From assembly GCA_934691625.1 (NCBI GenBank), contig CAKUTA010000009.1:1-64000 (forward strand): a DNA stretch of 64,000 nucleotides, in the 5' to 3' direction. Under the pieces are notes generated by a model. The model had not been told where the DNA came from, ran no database searches, and saw nothing but the letters and a program-made list of their open reading frames with translations. Below, piece after piece: positions 55,774-64,000 of the stretch. The stretch's first letter is position 1; every line of letters starts with the position of its first letter. Both the position numbers and the translations under genes were made by a program. This stretch comes from an uncultured Bacteroidales bacterium (GTDB lineage Bacteria; Bacteroidota; Bacteroidia; Bacteroidales; UBA932).

Positions 55774-56335
55774 CGTAAACGACGAGGTGCTGGTTCGCAT
55801 GGCTCTGGAAGGGAACCAGACTGCGTTTTCGGCTCTGCACGCCAAGTATGAGCGGGCAGTCTGTGCCGTCATAGGGAAGATGGTCAATGATGCTGTCGAA
55901 GTGGAGGATATCTGCATCGAGAGCTTTGAGAAGGCTTTCCAGAAGCTCCATACCTTCAATGTGGACATGAAATTCTCGACATGGCTCTTTGCCATCGCCC
56001 GCAACAATGCCCTTGATCACAAGGTTCGTGCGGCAAGCAAGAGCAAGGTCATTGACAACAATTCCATAGACGGAAGCAACGATAAGGCGGATAATGTCGC
56101 TGACGGGCAGCTGAGCCCAGAGGAGTGCATAATTTCTGCGCAGGACCATGAGAAGTTCCTCAGCTGCATAGGAGGGCTTCCGGAACTTTACCGCGCAGTG
56201 GCTGAAATGTGCTATGTGGATAACCTTGGATACAAGGAGATATCAGACAAGACCGGTCTGCCGATAAACACTGTCAAGACAAGGATAAGCCGGGCACGCA
56301 CCCAGATTATCCGTAAAATGCTGGAGGAGGAATAG
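55745..56335 (+). CDS. ECF-type RNA polymerase sigma factor
   Basis: The 196-residue protein has sigma region 2 (about 25-95: AFSALHAKYERAVCAVIG, FSTWLFAIARNNALDH) and region 4 (about 140-190: YKEISDKTGLPINTVKTRIS). An acidic linker (about 105-130) separates them. No anti-sigma gene is adjacent. The start overlaps the end of polA by 29 bp and rsmG starts 2 bp after its stop, so it is probably co-expressed with them. Its regulon is unknown. Confidence 0.92.
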   Translation: MAKTGSKLTSVNDEVLVRMALEGNQTAFSALHAKYERAVCAVIGKMVNDAVEVEDICIESFEKAFQKLHTFNVDMKFSTWLFAIARNNALDHKVRAASKSKVIDNNSIDGSNDKADNVADGQLSPEECIISAQDHEKFLSCIGGLPELYRAVAEMCYVDNLGYKEISDKTGLPINTVKTRISRARTQIIRKMLEEE

Positions 56336-56337
56336 AT

Positions 56338-57021
56338 ATGAATGTCAATGAGTTTGTCGCCCTGGTGCGTGAATCCTTCCCTGAACTGACCTCGGTGCAG
56401 GAATCATGCTTCCGCGCGATGGAGCCTCTGTACAATGACTGGAATTCTAAGATCAATGTGATTTCTCGCAAGGATATAGACAGCCTGTACATTAGGCATG
56501 TGCTTCATTCCCTGGCGATTGCGGAATATCTGAAGGAAAAGCGCCCTGATATTTTCAGCGCATGGAGCACTTCCGGCAGCGGAATCAAGGTCCTGGATCT
56601 CGGAACTGGCGGAGGATTTCCAGGAATACCGCTTGCTGTCCTTTTTCCCGAAGTCCAGTTCGTGCTGTGTGATTCAGTAGGGAAGAAGACAATAGTGGCG
56701 GATGCAGTGTCGCAGGCTCTCGGGCTGGAGAATGTACAGGTGGTCAATGCCCGTGCGGAATCACTTCCTGACAAGTTCGGCTATGTGGTCTCTCGTGCTG
56801 TCACTGCTCTGGATAATTTCTATCCATGGGTCGCAGGCAAATATGCGGGGGATATATTCTATCTGAAGGGCGGTGACTTCGCGGGGGAGCTGTGCCGTAT
56901 GATGCAGATGGCGAAGCTGAAGCCTGGTTCTGTGCACACCTGGAAAATCCAGGAGTGGGTGGATGACCCTGTTTTCGATGATAAGTATGTGATAGATATC
57001 CCGGCGGGACGGCGCATCTAG
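56338..57021 (+). CDS. rsmG: 16S rRNA (guanine527-N7)-methyltransferase
   Basis: RsmG methylates G527 of 16S rRNA, affecting streptomycin sensitivity. The 227-residue product has the family opening (WNSKINVISRKDIDSLYIRH), the SAM-binding loop VLDLGTGGGFPGIPLA (about 85-100) and VVSRAVTAL near 147. It is located between the sigma factor and the ABC ATPase genes with gaps of 2 and 6 bp. Confidence 0.95.
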   Translation: MNVNEFVALVRESFPELTSVQESCFRAMEPLYNDWNSKINVISRKDIDSLYIRHVLHSLAIAEYLKEKRPDIFSAWSTSGSGIKVLDLGTGGGFPGIPLAVLFPEVQFVLCDSVGKKTIVADAVSQALGLENVQVVNARAESLPDKFGYVVSRAVTALDNFYPWVAGKYAGDIFYLKGGDFAGELCRMMQMAKLKPGSVHTWKIQEWVDDPVFDDKYVIDIPAGRRI

Positions 57022-57027
57022 GAACTT

Positions 57028-57750
57028 ATGGGCTGGAGACTGAAAGCTGACAGGCTTTATGCCGGATATGGCGGCAAGGCATTGACCGGGGAAATATCTT
57101 TCGGACTTGAGCCGGGGGAATGTGTGCTGCTGTGCGGTGCCAACGGCACTGGGAAAAGCACATTGCTCCGTACAGTCGCCGGTCTGGAGAAGCCTGTGAA
57201 TGGTGGAGTGGAGCTTGCCTCTGATGCCGGGAAAGGGAGGGTTGTGCTGGTGCCGTCAAGGGTGCCTAAAGTCTCAGGCTTCCTCGTGGAGCGCTTCATC
57301 GGGCTCAGCTCATTCCGTGATACGGACTGGCTCGGCAGAATTGACAGGGAAATGGAATCGCGTATTGCCTATGCGATGAGCCTGCTTGGAATAGAGAATC
57401 TTGCAGGACATGATATATCCACGTTGAGCGACGGGGAATTTCAGAAAGCATGCATTGCGGCTGCAGTGGTAAGAAAAGCTGATGTCATATTGCTGGACGA
57501 ACCGACTGCATTTCTGGATGTGGACACACGGGAGAACGTGCTCATAGCGCTGCGGACTCTTACTGATGCCCCACGTGGTGCCGTTTCTGTGATATTCTCC
57601 TCGCACGATATCAGCTCTGCCGGAAGGCATTGCACCAGGGTGTTCGGCCTTTTCAGGGATGGCGGAGTGTCATCGTTCATTGACTCTGGCAAGTCAGCAT
57701 CTTCCGACGCCATCGGCAATGTCCTTCACCGCTGCTTCAGATCATTGTAG
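57028..57750 (+). CDS. ABC transporter ATP-binding protein, FecE/BtuD-like
   Basis: The 240-residue ATPase has Walker A GANGTGKST (37-45), signature LSDGEFQKACIAAAVV (near 132-147), Walker B VILLDEPTAFLDVDT (near 154-168) and the switch region SVIFSSHDISSA. Where a Q-loop normally lies the sequence reads VVLVPSRVPKVSG, with no obvious Gln. The style is that of iron-siderophore or cobalamin importers in Bacteroidota. No permease or binding protein is adjacent, so its partner must be elsewhere. It ends the polA gene run. Confidence 0.85.
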   Translation: MGWRLKADRLYAGYGGKALTGEISFGLEPGECVLLCGANGTGKSTLLRTVAGLEKPVNGGVELASDAGKGRVVLVPSRVPKVSGFLVERFIGLSSFRDTDWLGRIDREMESRIAYAMSLLGIENLAGHDISTLSDGEFQKACIAAAVVRKADVILLDEPTAFLDVDTRENVLIALRTLTDAPRGAVSVIFSSHDISSAGRHCTRVFGLFRDGGVSSFIDSGKSASSDAIGNVLHRCFRSL

Positions 57751-57829
57751 AAGGCTATCTTTCTCTGATGCTGTTTTCCTGGAAGTTGTTTTGAAATTAT
57801 TATCTGAAGGTTTGACGGGAAAAGACTTC

Positions 57830-58597
57830 TCAATCTGCGATTATAATCTGCACCCCGGCATCTTCGATTTTTTCTTTCAGGGTATCAGATATTCCGCTGT
57901 CTGTGATGATGATGTCTATATCCTCAATGTTGCCGATCTTGCCGAAGCCTCGTCTTCCGAATTTGGATGAATCCGCCAGGACGACTGTCTGTGACGACGC
58001 CTTCATCATGGCATTGGTCAGCTCTGCCTCCTCAATGGTGGCGCATGTGATTCCTGAAGCCAGATCGATGCCGTCGCATCCGATATATAGTTTGGAACAG
58101 CTGGCATTCTTGAGCCCTTCCTCGGCATATTCTCCACGCACCGAGAATGAATTCTTATACAGGGCACCTCCTAGAATGAATACCTTGACATCGCTCCTGC
58201 TGTGCAGCAGGACGGCGATGCCTAAAGATGGTGTCACGACATTGAGCATTCCTTCAGGTTTCAGTACCTCTGCAAAAGCTGTTACGGTGGAACCGGATGC
58301 CAGTATTATGGCGTCGTCCGGCTTTATCAATGTCTGGGCAGCCCTGGCAATTGCCTGTTTATCTTCTGCATGCTGTGTGCTCTTCTCGTCAATGCTTATG
58401 TCCATCACATGAGGCTTTACCGGGGAGGCGCTGCCGTGTGTGCGGAAAAGGACTCCCTGACTTTCAAGAATCCTGAGATCCTTTCTGATGGTAGCTCCTG
58501 TGACTCCAAGCTGTTCCGCGATATCCAGGACTCTGATGAATCCATTTTTTGCCAATTGCTCCTTGATGTATTTGTGCCTTTCCGCAATGCTTATCAT
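57830..58597 (-). CDS. DeoR/GlpR-family transcriptional regulator
   Basis: The 255-residue product has an N-terminal winged helix-turn-helix (about 1-57, RVLDIAEQLGVTGATIRKDL) and a sugar-phosphate-sensing C-terminal domain (about 75-235, ILASGSTVTAFAEVL, KLYIGCDGIDLASGITC, VLADSSKFGRRGF). DeoR-family proteins usually repress sugar-use genes and respond to a phosphosugar. It is transcribed alone. The neighbouring phosphoesterase on the same strand is a possible target, but no operator was identified. Confidence 0.93.
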   Translation of the reverse strand: MISIAERHKYIKEQLAKNGFIRVLDIAEQLGVTGATIRKDLRILESQGVLFRTHGSASPVKPHVMDISIDEKSTQHAEDKQAIARAAQTLIKPDDAIILASGSTVTAFAEVLKPEGMLNVVTPSLGIAVLLHSRSDVKVFILGGALYKNSFSVRGEYAEEGLKNASCSKLYIGCDGIDLASGITCATIEEAELTNAMMKASSQTVVLADSSKFGRRGFGKIGNIEDIDIIITDSGISDTLKEKIEDAGVQIIIAD

Positions 58598-58625
58598 TTC
58601 AGTGCATTTTAATCAACTCATTATA

Positions 58626-58633
58626 CAAAAATA
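58626..58633 (-). promoter_or_regulatory. -7 box of the deoR-family gene
   Basis: TATTTTTG on the minus strand matches TAnnTTTG exactly; the start would be near 58619, 22 nt before the ATG. Confidence 0.55.
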
Positions 58634-58660
58634 TGAAGAATAATGCTTTAAAACAAAAAA

Positions 58661-58720
58661 ATAATTGCGAAATGAAATCCTGTGGTTTCTAATCGAAAGA
58701 GGGCCCCATTTCGCAATTAT
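58661..58720 (-). terminator. Inverted repeat after the second phosphoesterase gene
   Basis: A perfect 14-bp repeat (58661-58674 with 58707-58720) with a 32-nt loop is followed on the minus strand by seven T. It begins 4 bp past the phosphoesterase stop, so termination is the simplest reading. Its symmetric arms could also bind a regulator. Confidence 0.65.
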
Positions 58721-58723
58721 GTG

Positions 58724-59887
58724 TTAGCGGCTGCTGAATTTCAGGCTGTGGACATTCGCACCGGACTTGTCGAAGATGCGGATGCTTATTCCATTATCAT
58801 CTACATGGCAGTCGAGCCTCTGCTGGTTTGCATTGCACAGGACCGGAAACTTGGTACCAATTGTCCCTGGCTCGCAGAATTTGTATCTGTGTATATGGGC
58901 GCATAGCATCAGATCCAGCCCAGCCTCATTCAGGAGAGGAACGAAATACTTGCTGACCATCGCATTGCCGTGCCATCCGTTCTCATTCGGCGGCATGTGG
59001 CAGAACGCTATTTTTATCGCGGCATTTCTGCACTCGTCGCTTTCCAGCGTGCGCTTCAGCCATTCGGCCTCCTCCTTCACGTAGGCATCCGTTATCATGA
59101 TGTCCAGATTCCTTACATCGCTTTCTACCTTATCTTCTCCCGAATCAAGGAACAGAAAGAAGAACTTTCCGTAAGATGCTGAATAGTAGGTCTTGCCTGT
59201 GGAGGTCTGCCAATAGTCCAGATACTTGATGGCATCATTTCCTCTGTACTCGTGGTTGCCACGGCAGAGATAGAGCGGTGTGTCGGATGCGAACAGCTTG
59301 GATGCGCTTCGCATATAGTTGTCCATGATGACTGGAGTGCTGTCAATGGAAGAAGTCATGTCGCCGTTGAAGCATACGAAATCATACTTGCCTTTAGCAT
59401 CCTTGAAAAGAACCTGGAGCACTGAATCGTGTTCGTGCATGTCGTTCACGACGCTGAAATCCACATGCTCATATTCTTTCGCCTTGGTGGTTACCTGCGT
59501 CGGACGCTTCTTCAGGTCAATGCCGTATCCGGCGTCATAAACTATCCTTGCGCGGTTCTCCTGTGACAATACGCCTTTGCACATGACCCTGTAGCGGTAT
59601 GTAGTGCCGGGCTGCAGGCCTGTTACGGTCACTTTATGCAGCGTGCCTATAGGCTTGCGCCCTAACCCGCGGAGATCGTAGTATTTGGGCCTGTCGGAGT
59701 TGTAGAAGTGCGTGCCGTCATCCGGTGCCAGCTCTATCCAGCCTACGGCTGGTCCGGTGGTGGTCCACACTACGGTGAAACTGTCTTCCGTAACATTCTG
59801 GAGGTAAGGTCCCCCATCGACTTTAACCTGTGCTCCTGCGGTAATAACCGTAAACAGGAGCACAAACATCAAATATAAGCGTTTCAT
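58724..59887 (-). CDS. Exported calcineurin-like phosphoesterase with FN3-like N-terminal domain
   Basis: The 387-residue protein has a signal peptide (FTVITAGAQ), an FN3-like purple-acid-phosphatase N-domain (about 22-110: GPYLQNVTEDSFTVVWTT, GLQPGTTYRYRV) and a metallophosphatase core with VNDMHEHD (about 150), NGDMTSS (174), RGNHEYRG (210), FCHMPP (295) and CAHIHR (330). The ATG at 59887 follows a possible TTG. It lies 9 bp after the BACON/FN3 lipoprotein gene in the same direction, so the two form an operon. Substrate unknown. It is not closely similar to the first phosphoesterase in layout. Confidence 0.92.
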   Translation of the reverse strand: MKRLYLMFVLLFTVITAGAQVKVDGGPYLQNVTEDSFTVVWTTTGPAVGWIELAPDDGTHFYNSDRPKYYDLRGLGRKPIGTLHKVTVTGLQPGTTYRYRVMCKGVLSQENRARIVYDAGYGIDLKKRPTQVTTKAKEYEHVDFSVVNDMHEHDSVLQVLFKDAKGKYDFVCFNGDMTSSIDSTPVIMDNYMRSASKLFASDTPLYLCRGNHEYRGNDAIKYLDYWQTSTGKTYYSASYGKFFFLFLDSGEDKVESDVRNLDIMITDAYVKEEAEWLKRTLESDECRNAAIKIAFCHMPPNENGWHGNAMVSKYFVPLLNEAGLDLMLCAHIHRYKFCEPGTIGTKFPVLCNANQQRLDCHVDDNGISIRIFDKSGANVHSLKFSSR

Positions 59888-59896
59888 CAATATCTG

Positions 59897-62800
59897 CTAG
59901 TTTTTCTTGACTTTCACATTGTCGAGCCACATCCTCCTGGACGCGTTCTGGGTCTGTATCGAGAATATTGTCTCGGCTGTAGCCCCTGTGACAATTACCT
60001 TGTGGCTTGTCATAGAGATGAAGCCCTGGGGGTCAGCCTTCATTTCCGTGACTGTCTTGTTCTTCAGTGTCGCAGACGTGGTCCCAGCGGAAGCTCCGTC
60101 GGCAGTGGAGATTGAGCCTGGACCGGATACTATCTTGACATCGAAGCTGATTCCTTCGTTCACTTGTGGAGCTTCCTCGATAAGGCTTGTGGAGTTGTTA
60201 GGCTCTACGTATGGGCTTGCATCGAATGTGATTTCCAATGTGGACTCGGAATCAAGTGATGTGAATGCAGGGAAGTCAAGGCGTCCGGACTTTGAGCCGG
60301 TTCCGAACTTCATTACTCCGCCGGTAAGGTATATGTACCTGTTGCCATCCTTTATGACCTGGTCCGGATCCCATCCTGGAAGATATCTGCTTATATAGTC
60401 CTTCCTACCATTTGCTTCTGAGACCCATCCTGCGATGTTTCCAGCATTCTTGACAGGGGTGGCCTTGTCCCAGCCGTCGGGGCATTCGTCGGTAGTGGCG
60501 TTGTACTTGCTCTCTGTCTTCGGGTATATTCCGAATGCCAGCATAGGCCCGTTTCCTCCGCTCTTGTGGTTGTCGAAGTCCGCCCAGAGAAGATATCCGC
60601 TCTTGTCCGGAGTCTGGTCTGTGGTGAATGTAAACTTGTCGCTCCATTCTGAATCCTTGAATGCGTTGGCATTCAGCGATATCCTCTGTATCTGCGCGGA
60701 GTAGGCGTGGTTTGCCTCTAGTCCGGAGAACTGGAATCTGGTGCCGTGGAGAGTGTATTTTACATCGAAATTGAAGCCGTTGTGCTCACGGATCAGCTTG
60801 TCCCCGTCGTATAGCCTTATGTTGAACTTGGAGTCTTTCTGCTCCTTGGTGTCGAAGCCTAATGAAACTATCGCATAGCCGTAGGTCTTGCTGTAGAGCG
60901 TCAATGACGGCTTGGTCAGCGGTGCGGGGTCGGCGGTGGTGAATTCTACGGAGACTTCGTCTGAATCGAAATCATTGTCCGAAGCGCCGTCTCCTACCGT
61001 TGCCTTTACTCTGGCGGTATATGATGTCCCTGGCCTGAGTCCTGTAATCGTGTACTTCGTATCTGTGGTGATGTATCTTGTCTCGTCCGTGCCATCCGAG
61101 AGCGTGATCCTGTATGCGGATGCTCCGCTGACTTCATTCCATGCGAGGTCGGCTGTTGATGGTGTGGTTGCCGGGCATGTGAGCTCTGCAGGTGCGGAGA
61201 GTTTCTTGACAGCATATCCGGATGTCCCGACCAGGACCTGGACCTCATCAGAGTCGAATGCATGATTGCCGTCATACAGCGCTTTTACCGTAAAGAAATA
61301 GTAGCCAGGCAGTAGGCTGCTGAATGTGTATGCCGCTTCTGCTGTATTGACTGAATTCTTGAAGCTCGGTGAGTCCTTTCCTGCGAGTGATATGTCGTAT
61401 GAGGTGGCGCCCTTGATGCCGTCCCATTCTAGGCTGATGGAATTTGTCCCTGGCTTGATCTTTATTGTTTCTGCCGATGGGGCCGGAAGCTTTTCTGTAA
61501 TGACGGGCTTGGCTGCGCCCATGACTCTCACATTGTCAAGATTGATTCTGTATCCGGCCGCGGATTTCTCACATGCAAGCTTGATCCTGGTCTTGTTTGT
61601 CGCGCCTTTCACGGTGAACGTCAATGTCGTCCATTTTCTTTCTGATGCTGAAGACTGTGCCGGCAGCACGTTGCTGTCAATGGTGCCGTTTGTGACAGTT
61701 CCTGTGCCCTCTGCAGTAACGAAATATGTTCCGTTTTCATTGTCGAACCTCAGCAGATCCATGGATACGGCAATGTCTTCAGGCGAGGATGAAAGCCCGC
61801 TGAGCTCAGGAGTCATTATCCAGCCTCCTGCTGAACCTGTCCCCAGCTTCAGATACCCTGGATGCTCGTAGACCTTGCTTCCCGACCATTTCTCGATGCC
61901 TCTGTTTATGCGGTATTCATCAGTCATTGTGCCGAATGCGTCCATTGCTCCGTCTGAACCGGCGGTTACGCTTCCGTCACCAGGCTCACTTCCTGTGTAT
62001 TCCTTGCCAGCCTGCTTTCCGCCAGGTGCAACGCCCGGTTTGTTGGTGTCGTAATGTCCGCCCCATACGAATTTTCCGAAGTCCTCGGAGAAAATCTCGT
62101 TGGTAGAGCTGACTGAAGATGTGATGTCTCCTTCGAAAATCACTTTTCCATCTACCTTGAATACTATGGAGAAGATGAGTTCGCCGAGAGATGACGGGGT
62201 TCCTGAAATAGGTATGGACAAGGAGCCGTTGCCTTCTTTCTCAATGGTATGCTCCGTGCTGGCTGCGATTGACAGGCCGTCTGATGCCCCTTTTAGCCCG
62301 GCGTCAATGGAGATTTTCTCTTCTCCGAATGCTTTGTCCCAGCTGATGTCGAGAGTGGCATTCGTCTCTTCACCGGCTTTGATGACTCCGTTTACACTAG
62401 GGGAGCTTATGCTGAAGTGCCCGTCAGCTTGTGTGACAGTGATTACCTGCTCCATGTCGCCTCCGATGAGGTAGAGCTTTCCTGTACGCTTGTCTCCGGA
62501 GTTCCTTTCAGCGGAAATCTCGATCCACTGGTACTCGCTTCCGTCGCCTATGCCTTCAGATGGTGTGGCTGTGAACCATGGCGAGGTCCCGGCTCCGTTT
62601 TCATTTGAGCATTCAATGCGTGTAGCCCAGTTCCCGTGATATCTTACGGAAACCTTGGATGTGGCTCCTGCGTTGTAGGGGAGATCCACTGCATCCGCAG
62701 CTCTCTTGAGCGGAGACTCGGCTTCTTCTGTGCAGGAGGACAGAAGTGATGCACCTATTAATATAGGTATGGAGAGGATCCACGATTTAGTTGGTTTCAT
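59897..62800 (-). CDS. BACON/FN3 multi-domain surface lipoprotein
   Basis: The 967-residue product has a lipoprotein signal (GASLLSSC, Cys 23) and a BACON-like module (about 35-130, ending EQVITVTQADG). A second beta domain (about 135-225) and a jelly-roll-like region (about 235-440, GYLKLGTGSAGGWIMTPELS) follow. Three FN3-like modules come next (about 445-720, with LEWDGIKGATSYDISLAG, LAWNEVSGASAYRITLSD and GLRPGTSYTARVKA), then a C-terminal beta-sandwich ending RRMWLDNVKVKKN. Two FN3-like segments share the phrase FDSDEV. Surface binding is inferred. In-frame codons to 62884 lie upstream of the promoter, so ATG 62800 is used. It is divergent from susC2. Confidence 0.85.
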   Translation of the reverse strand: MKPTKSWILSIPILIGASLLSSCTEEAESPLKRAADAVDLPYNAGATSKVSVRYHGNWATRIECSNENGAGTSPWFTATPSEGIGDGSEYQWIEISAERNSGDKRTGKLYLIGGDMEQVITVTQADGHFSISSPSVNGVIKAGEETNATLDISWDKAFGEEKISIDAGLKGASDGLSIAASTEHTIEKEGNGSLSIPISGTPSSLGELIFSIVFKVDGKVIFEGDITSSVSSTNEIFSEDFGKFVWGGHYDTNKPGVAPGGKQAGKEYTGSEPGDGSVTAGSDGAMDAFGTMTDEYRINRGIEKWSGSKVYEHPGYLKLGTGSAGGWIMTPELSGLSSSPEDIAVSMDLLRFDNENGTYFVTAEGTGTVTNGTIDSNVLPAQSSASERKWTTLTFTVKGATNKTRIKLACEKSAAGYRINLDNVRVMGAAKPVITEKLPAPSAETIKIKPGTNSISLEWDGIKGATSYDISLAGKDSPSFKNSVNTAEAAYTFSSLLPGYYFFTVKALYDGNHAFDSDEVQVLVGTSGYAVKKLSAPAELTCPATTPSTADLAWNEVSGASAYRITLSDGTDETRYITTDTKYTITGLRPGTSYTARVKATVGDGASDNDFDSDEVSVEFTTADPAPLTKPSLTLYSKTYGYAIVSLGFDTKEQKDSKFNIRLYDGDKLIREHNGFNFDVKYTLHGTRFQFSGLEANHAYSAQIQRISLNANAFKDSEWSDKFTFTTDQTPDKSGYLLWADFDNHKSGGNGPMLAFGIYPKTESKYNATTDECPDGWDKATPVKNAGNIAGWVSEANGRKDYISRYLPGWDPDQVIKDGNRYIYLTGGVMKFGTGSKSGRLDFPAFTSLDSESTLEITFDASPYVEPNNSTSLIEEAPQVNEGISFDVKIVSGPGSISTADGASAGTTSATLKNKTVTEMKADPQGFISMTSHKVIVTGATAETIFSIQTQNASRRMWLDNVKVKKN

Positions 62801-62851
62801 TTTTCTTCGGATTAGTCTTATCGGGACTGGAATCCGGAATATCTGGCACTG

Positions 62852-62859
62852 CAAATATA
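62852..62859 (-). promoter_or_regulatory. -7 box of the BACON/FN3-phosphoesterase operon
   Basis: TATATTTG on the minus strand matches TAnnTTTG exactly; the start near 62845 excludes the longer frame to 62884. Confidence 0.6.
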
Positions 62860-62912
62860 CTGCAAGTTTTTCTATAATTTTCATTTCTTTTCAAAATTTT
62901 TTGAAAAATATT

Positions 62913-62941
62913 TTGCTGGTGAAAAAATATGTGTAGATTTG
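62913..62941 (+). promoter_or_regulatory. Promoter of susC2
   Basis: TTG (62913-62915), an 18-bp spacer and TAGATTTG (62934-62941) form a -33/-7 pair. The start near 62948 gives a leader of about 310 nt, similar in length to that of susC1. Confidence 0.7.
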
Positions 62942-63083
62942 CAGTTGAAAAACGTTTTTTACTACGTTTTGTAAGATGAAATGAAAAAGATAATTGGAAG
63001 ACATTAAAATATAAAATAGTAAACTTCAATTATTGAGAACATGGAACCGGAATCTGGCAAGACTATTAGTATCATGTTTTTTT

Positions 63084-63246
63084 AGAAGCTGTTTAAATTT
63101 ATTTATTAGAAACTTTGAGGAAGTAAATTTAGGCAGGTTCGACGGATCTTCGAGGCGGATAGTGAATACTATCTGACGAGAAAGTCCGGAAGGAGATGAC
63201 GAACTTAAGCCTCAAAGGACTTTTTTAATAAACTTAAACAGATTCT
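63084..63246 (+). repeat. 163-bp element with 20-bp inverted ends in the susC2 leader
   Basis: The ends 63084-63103 and 63227-63246 are inverted repeats with 18 of 20 bases matching. Inside are a perfect hairpin (GATAGT/ACTATC, 63158-63173) and a terminator-like stem (63181-63187 with 63217-63223) running into TTTTTT. It may be a small non-autonomous mobile element, or an RNA domain whose long closing stem encloses an attenuator. No target-site duplication was seen. Confidence 0.5.
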
Positions 63247-63256
63247 TATAATTGAA

Positions 63257-64000
63257 ATGAAGTTGAGATATAATTTGACCGTATTTATTTCGGTCTTGAC
63301 TCTCCTTGCCGCCTTTCCTCGGTATGTCATGGCGCAGACGGGCGAGATCTCTGTTTCGGGAAAGATTCTTGACGAAACCGGAGAACCTGTTGTCGGAGCC
63401 TTTGTGTTCATACCTGGTACGGCTAAAGGGGCGACTGCGGATATCGACGGTGTGTACTCTATCACCGTTCCATCTGACGCGACATTGGAATTCAGCTGCG
63501 TGGGCTACAGGAAGGTAACTGAAAAAGTGGCCGGGCGCAAAGTTATTAATGTGGTTCTGGCTGCCGATAACACTTCTCTTGAAGAGAGTGTGGTGGTCGG
63601 ATACGGAATCCAGAAGCGCCGTGACATCGTGGGTGCTGTCGAGAGCATCACCACGGACGACATGCAAGAGAGAATGGGCTCTTCGATGAGCATCTCCAGG
63701 ACTCTGCAGGGTGCTGTCCCGGGATTGACGATGACATTTTCTGACGGCAAGCCTAACAGAGGCGCGACAGTGCGTATCCGTGGTGCGGAGAACTCTATCG
63801 GCTCCGGTGGCTCTGCCCTGGTTCTGGTGGACGGCATCGAGGCGGACATGTCCACAGTCAATCCGGACGATATCGCATCTGTGACAGTGCTGAAGGACGC
63901 TTCCTCTACGGCTGTGTATGGAGCCAGGGGTACATTCGGTGTTATCCTCCTTACTACCAAGACACCATCCAAGGGGCAGGCGAAAATCTCCTATAACGGA
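63257..64000 (+). CDS. SusC/RagA-family TonB-linked transporter, partial (runs off window)
   Basis: The first 248 residues of a second SusC are present. Visible are a signal peptide ending YVMAQ, a carboxypeptidase-like regulatory domain (about 30-110: VSGKILDETGEPVVGAFVFI), the TonB-box region ESVVVGYGIQKRRD and the start of the plug (RTLQGAVPGLTMT, IASVTVLKDASSTAVYGARG). The frame is open to the window edge, so the barrel lies outside. No G tract of 8 or more is present in the visible part. It is divergent from the BACON/FN3-phosphoesterase operon and probably part of the same system. Confidence 0.93.
   Translation, partial: MKLRYNLTVFISVLTLLAAFPRYVMAQTGEISVSGKILDETGEPVVGAFVFIPGTAKGATADIDGVYSITVPSDATLEFSCVGYRKVTEKVAGRKVINVVLAADNTSLEESVVVGYGIQKRRDIVGAVESITTDDMQERMGSSMSISRTLQGAVPGLTMTFSDGKPNRGATVRIRGAENSIGSGGSALVLVDGIEADMSTVNPDDIASVTVLKDASSTAVYGARGTFGVILLTTKTPSKGQAKISYNG

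Noticed and set aside
57903-58412. 169-codon plus-strand frame over the DeoR-type gene
   Set aside because: It is antisense to a well-supported regulator, contains no known motif and lacks a promoter.

Overview
The window is chromosomal DNA of a Bacteroidota member, most likely order Bacteroidales. Support comes from SusC/SusD pairs, BACON-domain and fimbrillin-type lipoproteins, a BspA-type repeat protein, a DUF3575/DUF6562 operon, a complete Na+-NQR operon, and many exact copies of the Bacteroidota -7 promoter box (TAnnTTTG), several with a TTG/TTTG box 18-19 bp upstream. A genus cannot be fixed by reading alone. No rRNA, CRISPR array, prophage or plasmid functions were seen.

Layout. 1-1190: terminator of an unseen gene, tRNA-Asp, small heat-shock protein. 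1218-4115: uvrA. 4093-11763 (minus): five-gene fimbria-like lipoprotein operon containing a 1023-residue BspA-type protein. 11989-17925 (minus): nqrABCDEF. 18000-20537: uvrD/pcrA, then a gene-free stretch with a promoter and hairpins that may encode a small RNA. 20915-23997: DUF4493-type lipoprotein, Ser-type sulfatase, tRNA-Gly. 24103-34695: SusC, SusD, four-BACON lipoprotein and calcineurin-type phosphoesterase, without glycoside hydrolases. 34735-37066: folP and purB. 37412-44550: DUF3575/DUF6562 operon ending in two large paralogous lipoproteins with beta-helix-like C-terminal halves. 44551-47194: gene-poor, decaying region with inverted and direct repeats, an Rpn/PD-(D/E)XK nuclease gene and a fragment of a second copy. 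47227-57750: housekeeping genes (tmk, MauE/DoxX protein, DJ-1, alr, YugP peptidase, tadA, TSCPD protein, rpmH, polA, ECF sigma factor, rsmG, ABC ATPase). 57830-64000: DeoR regulator, a second phosphoesterase next to a BACON/FN3 lipoprotein, and a divergent second susC that runs off the window.

How they fit together. The most unusual feature is a set of long G tracts in surface-protein genes: G8 in susC1, G8 at the equivalent Trp-Gly-Gly site in each tandem beta-helix gene, and G9 in the leader of the operon that encodes those two genes. A one-base slip in any coding tract would truncate the protein soon afterwards, so phase variation by slippage is a reasonable hypothesis. A second theme is the pairing of BACON lipoproteins, SusC receptors and phosphoesterases at two loci, which suggests uptake of a phosphorylated or phosphodiester-containing ligand. 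All functions are inferred from motifs read by eye; no database search was run.
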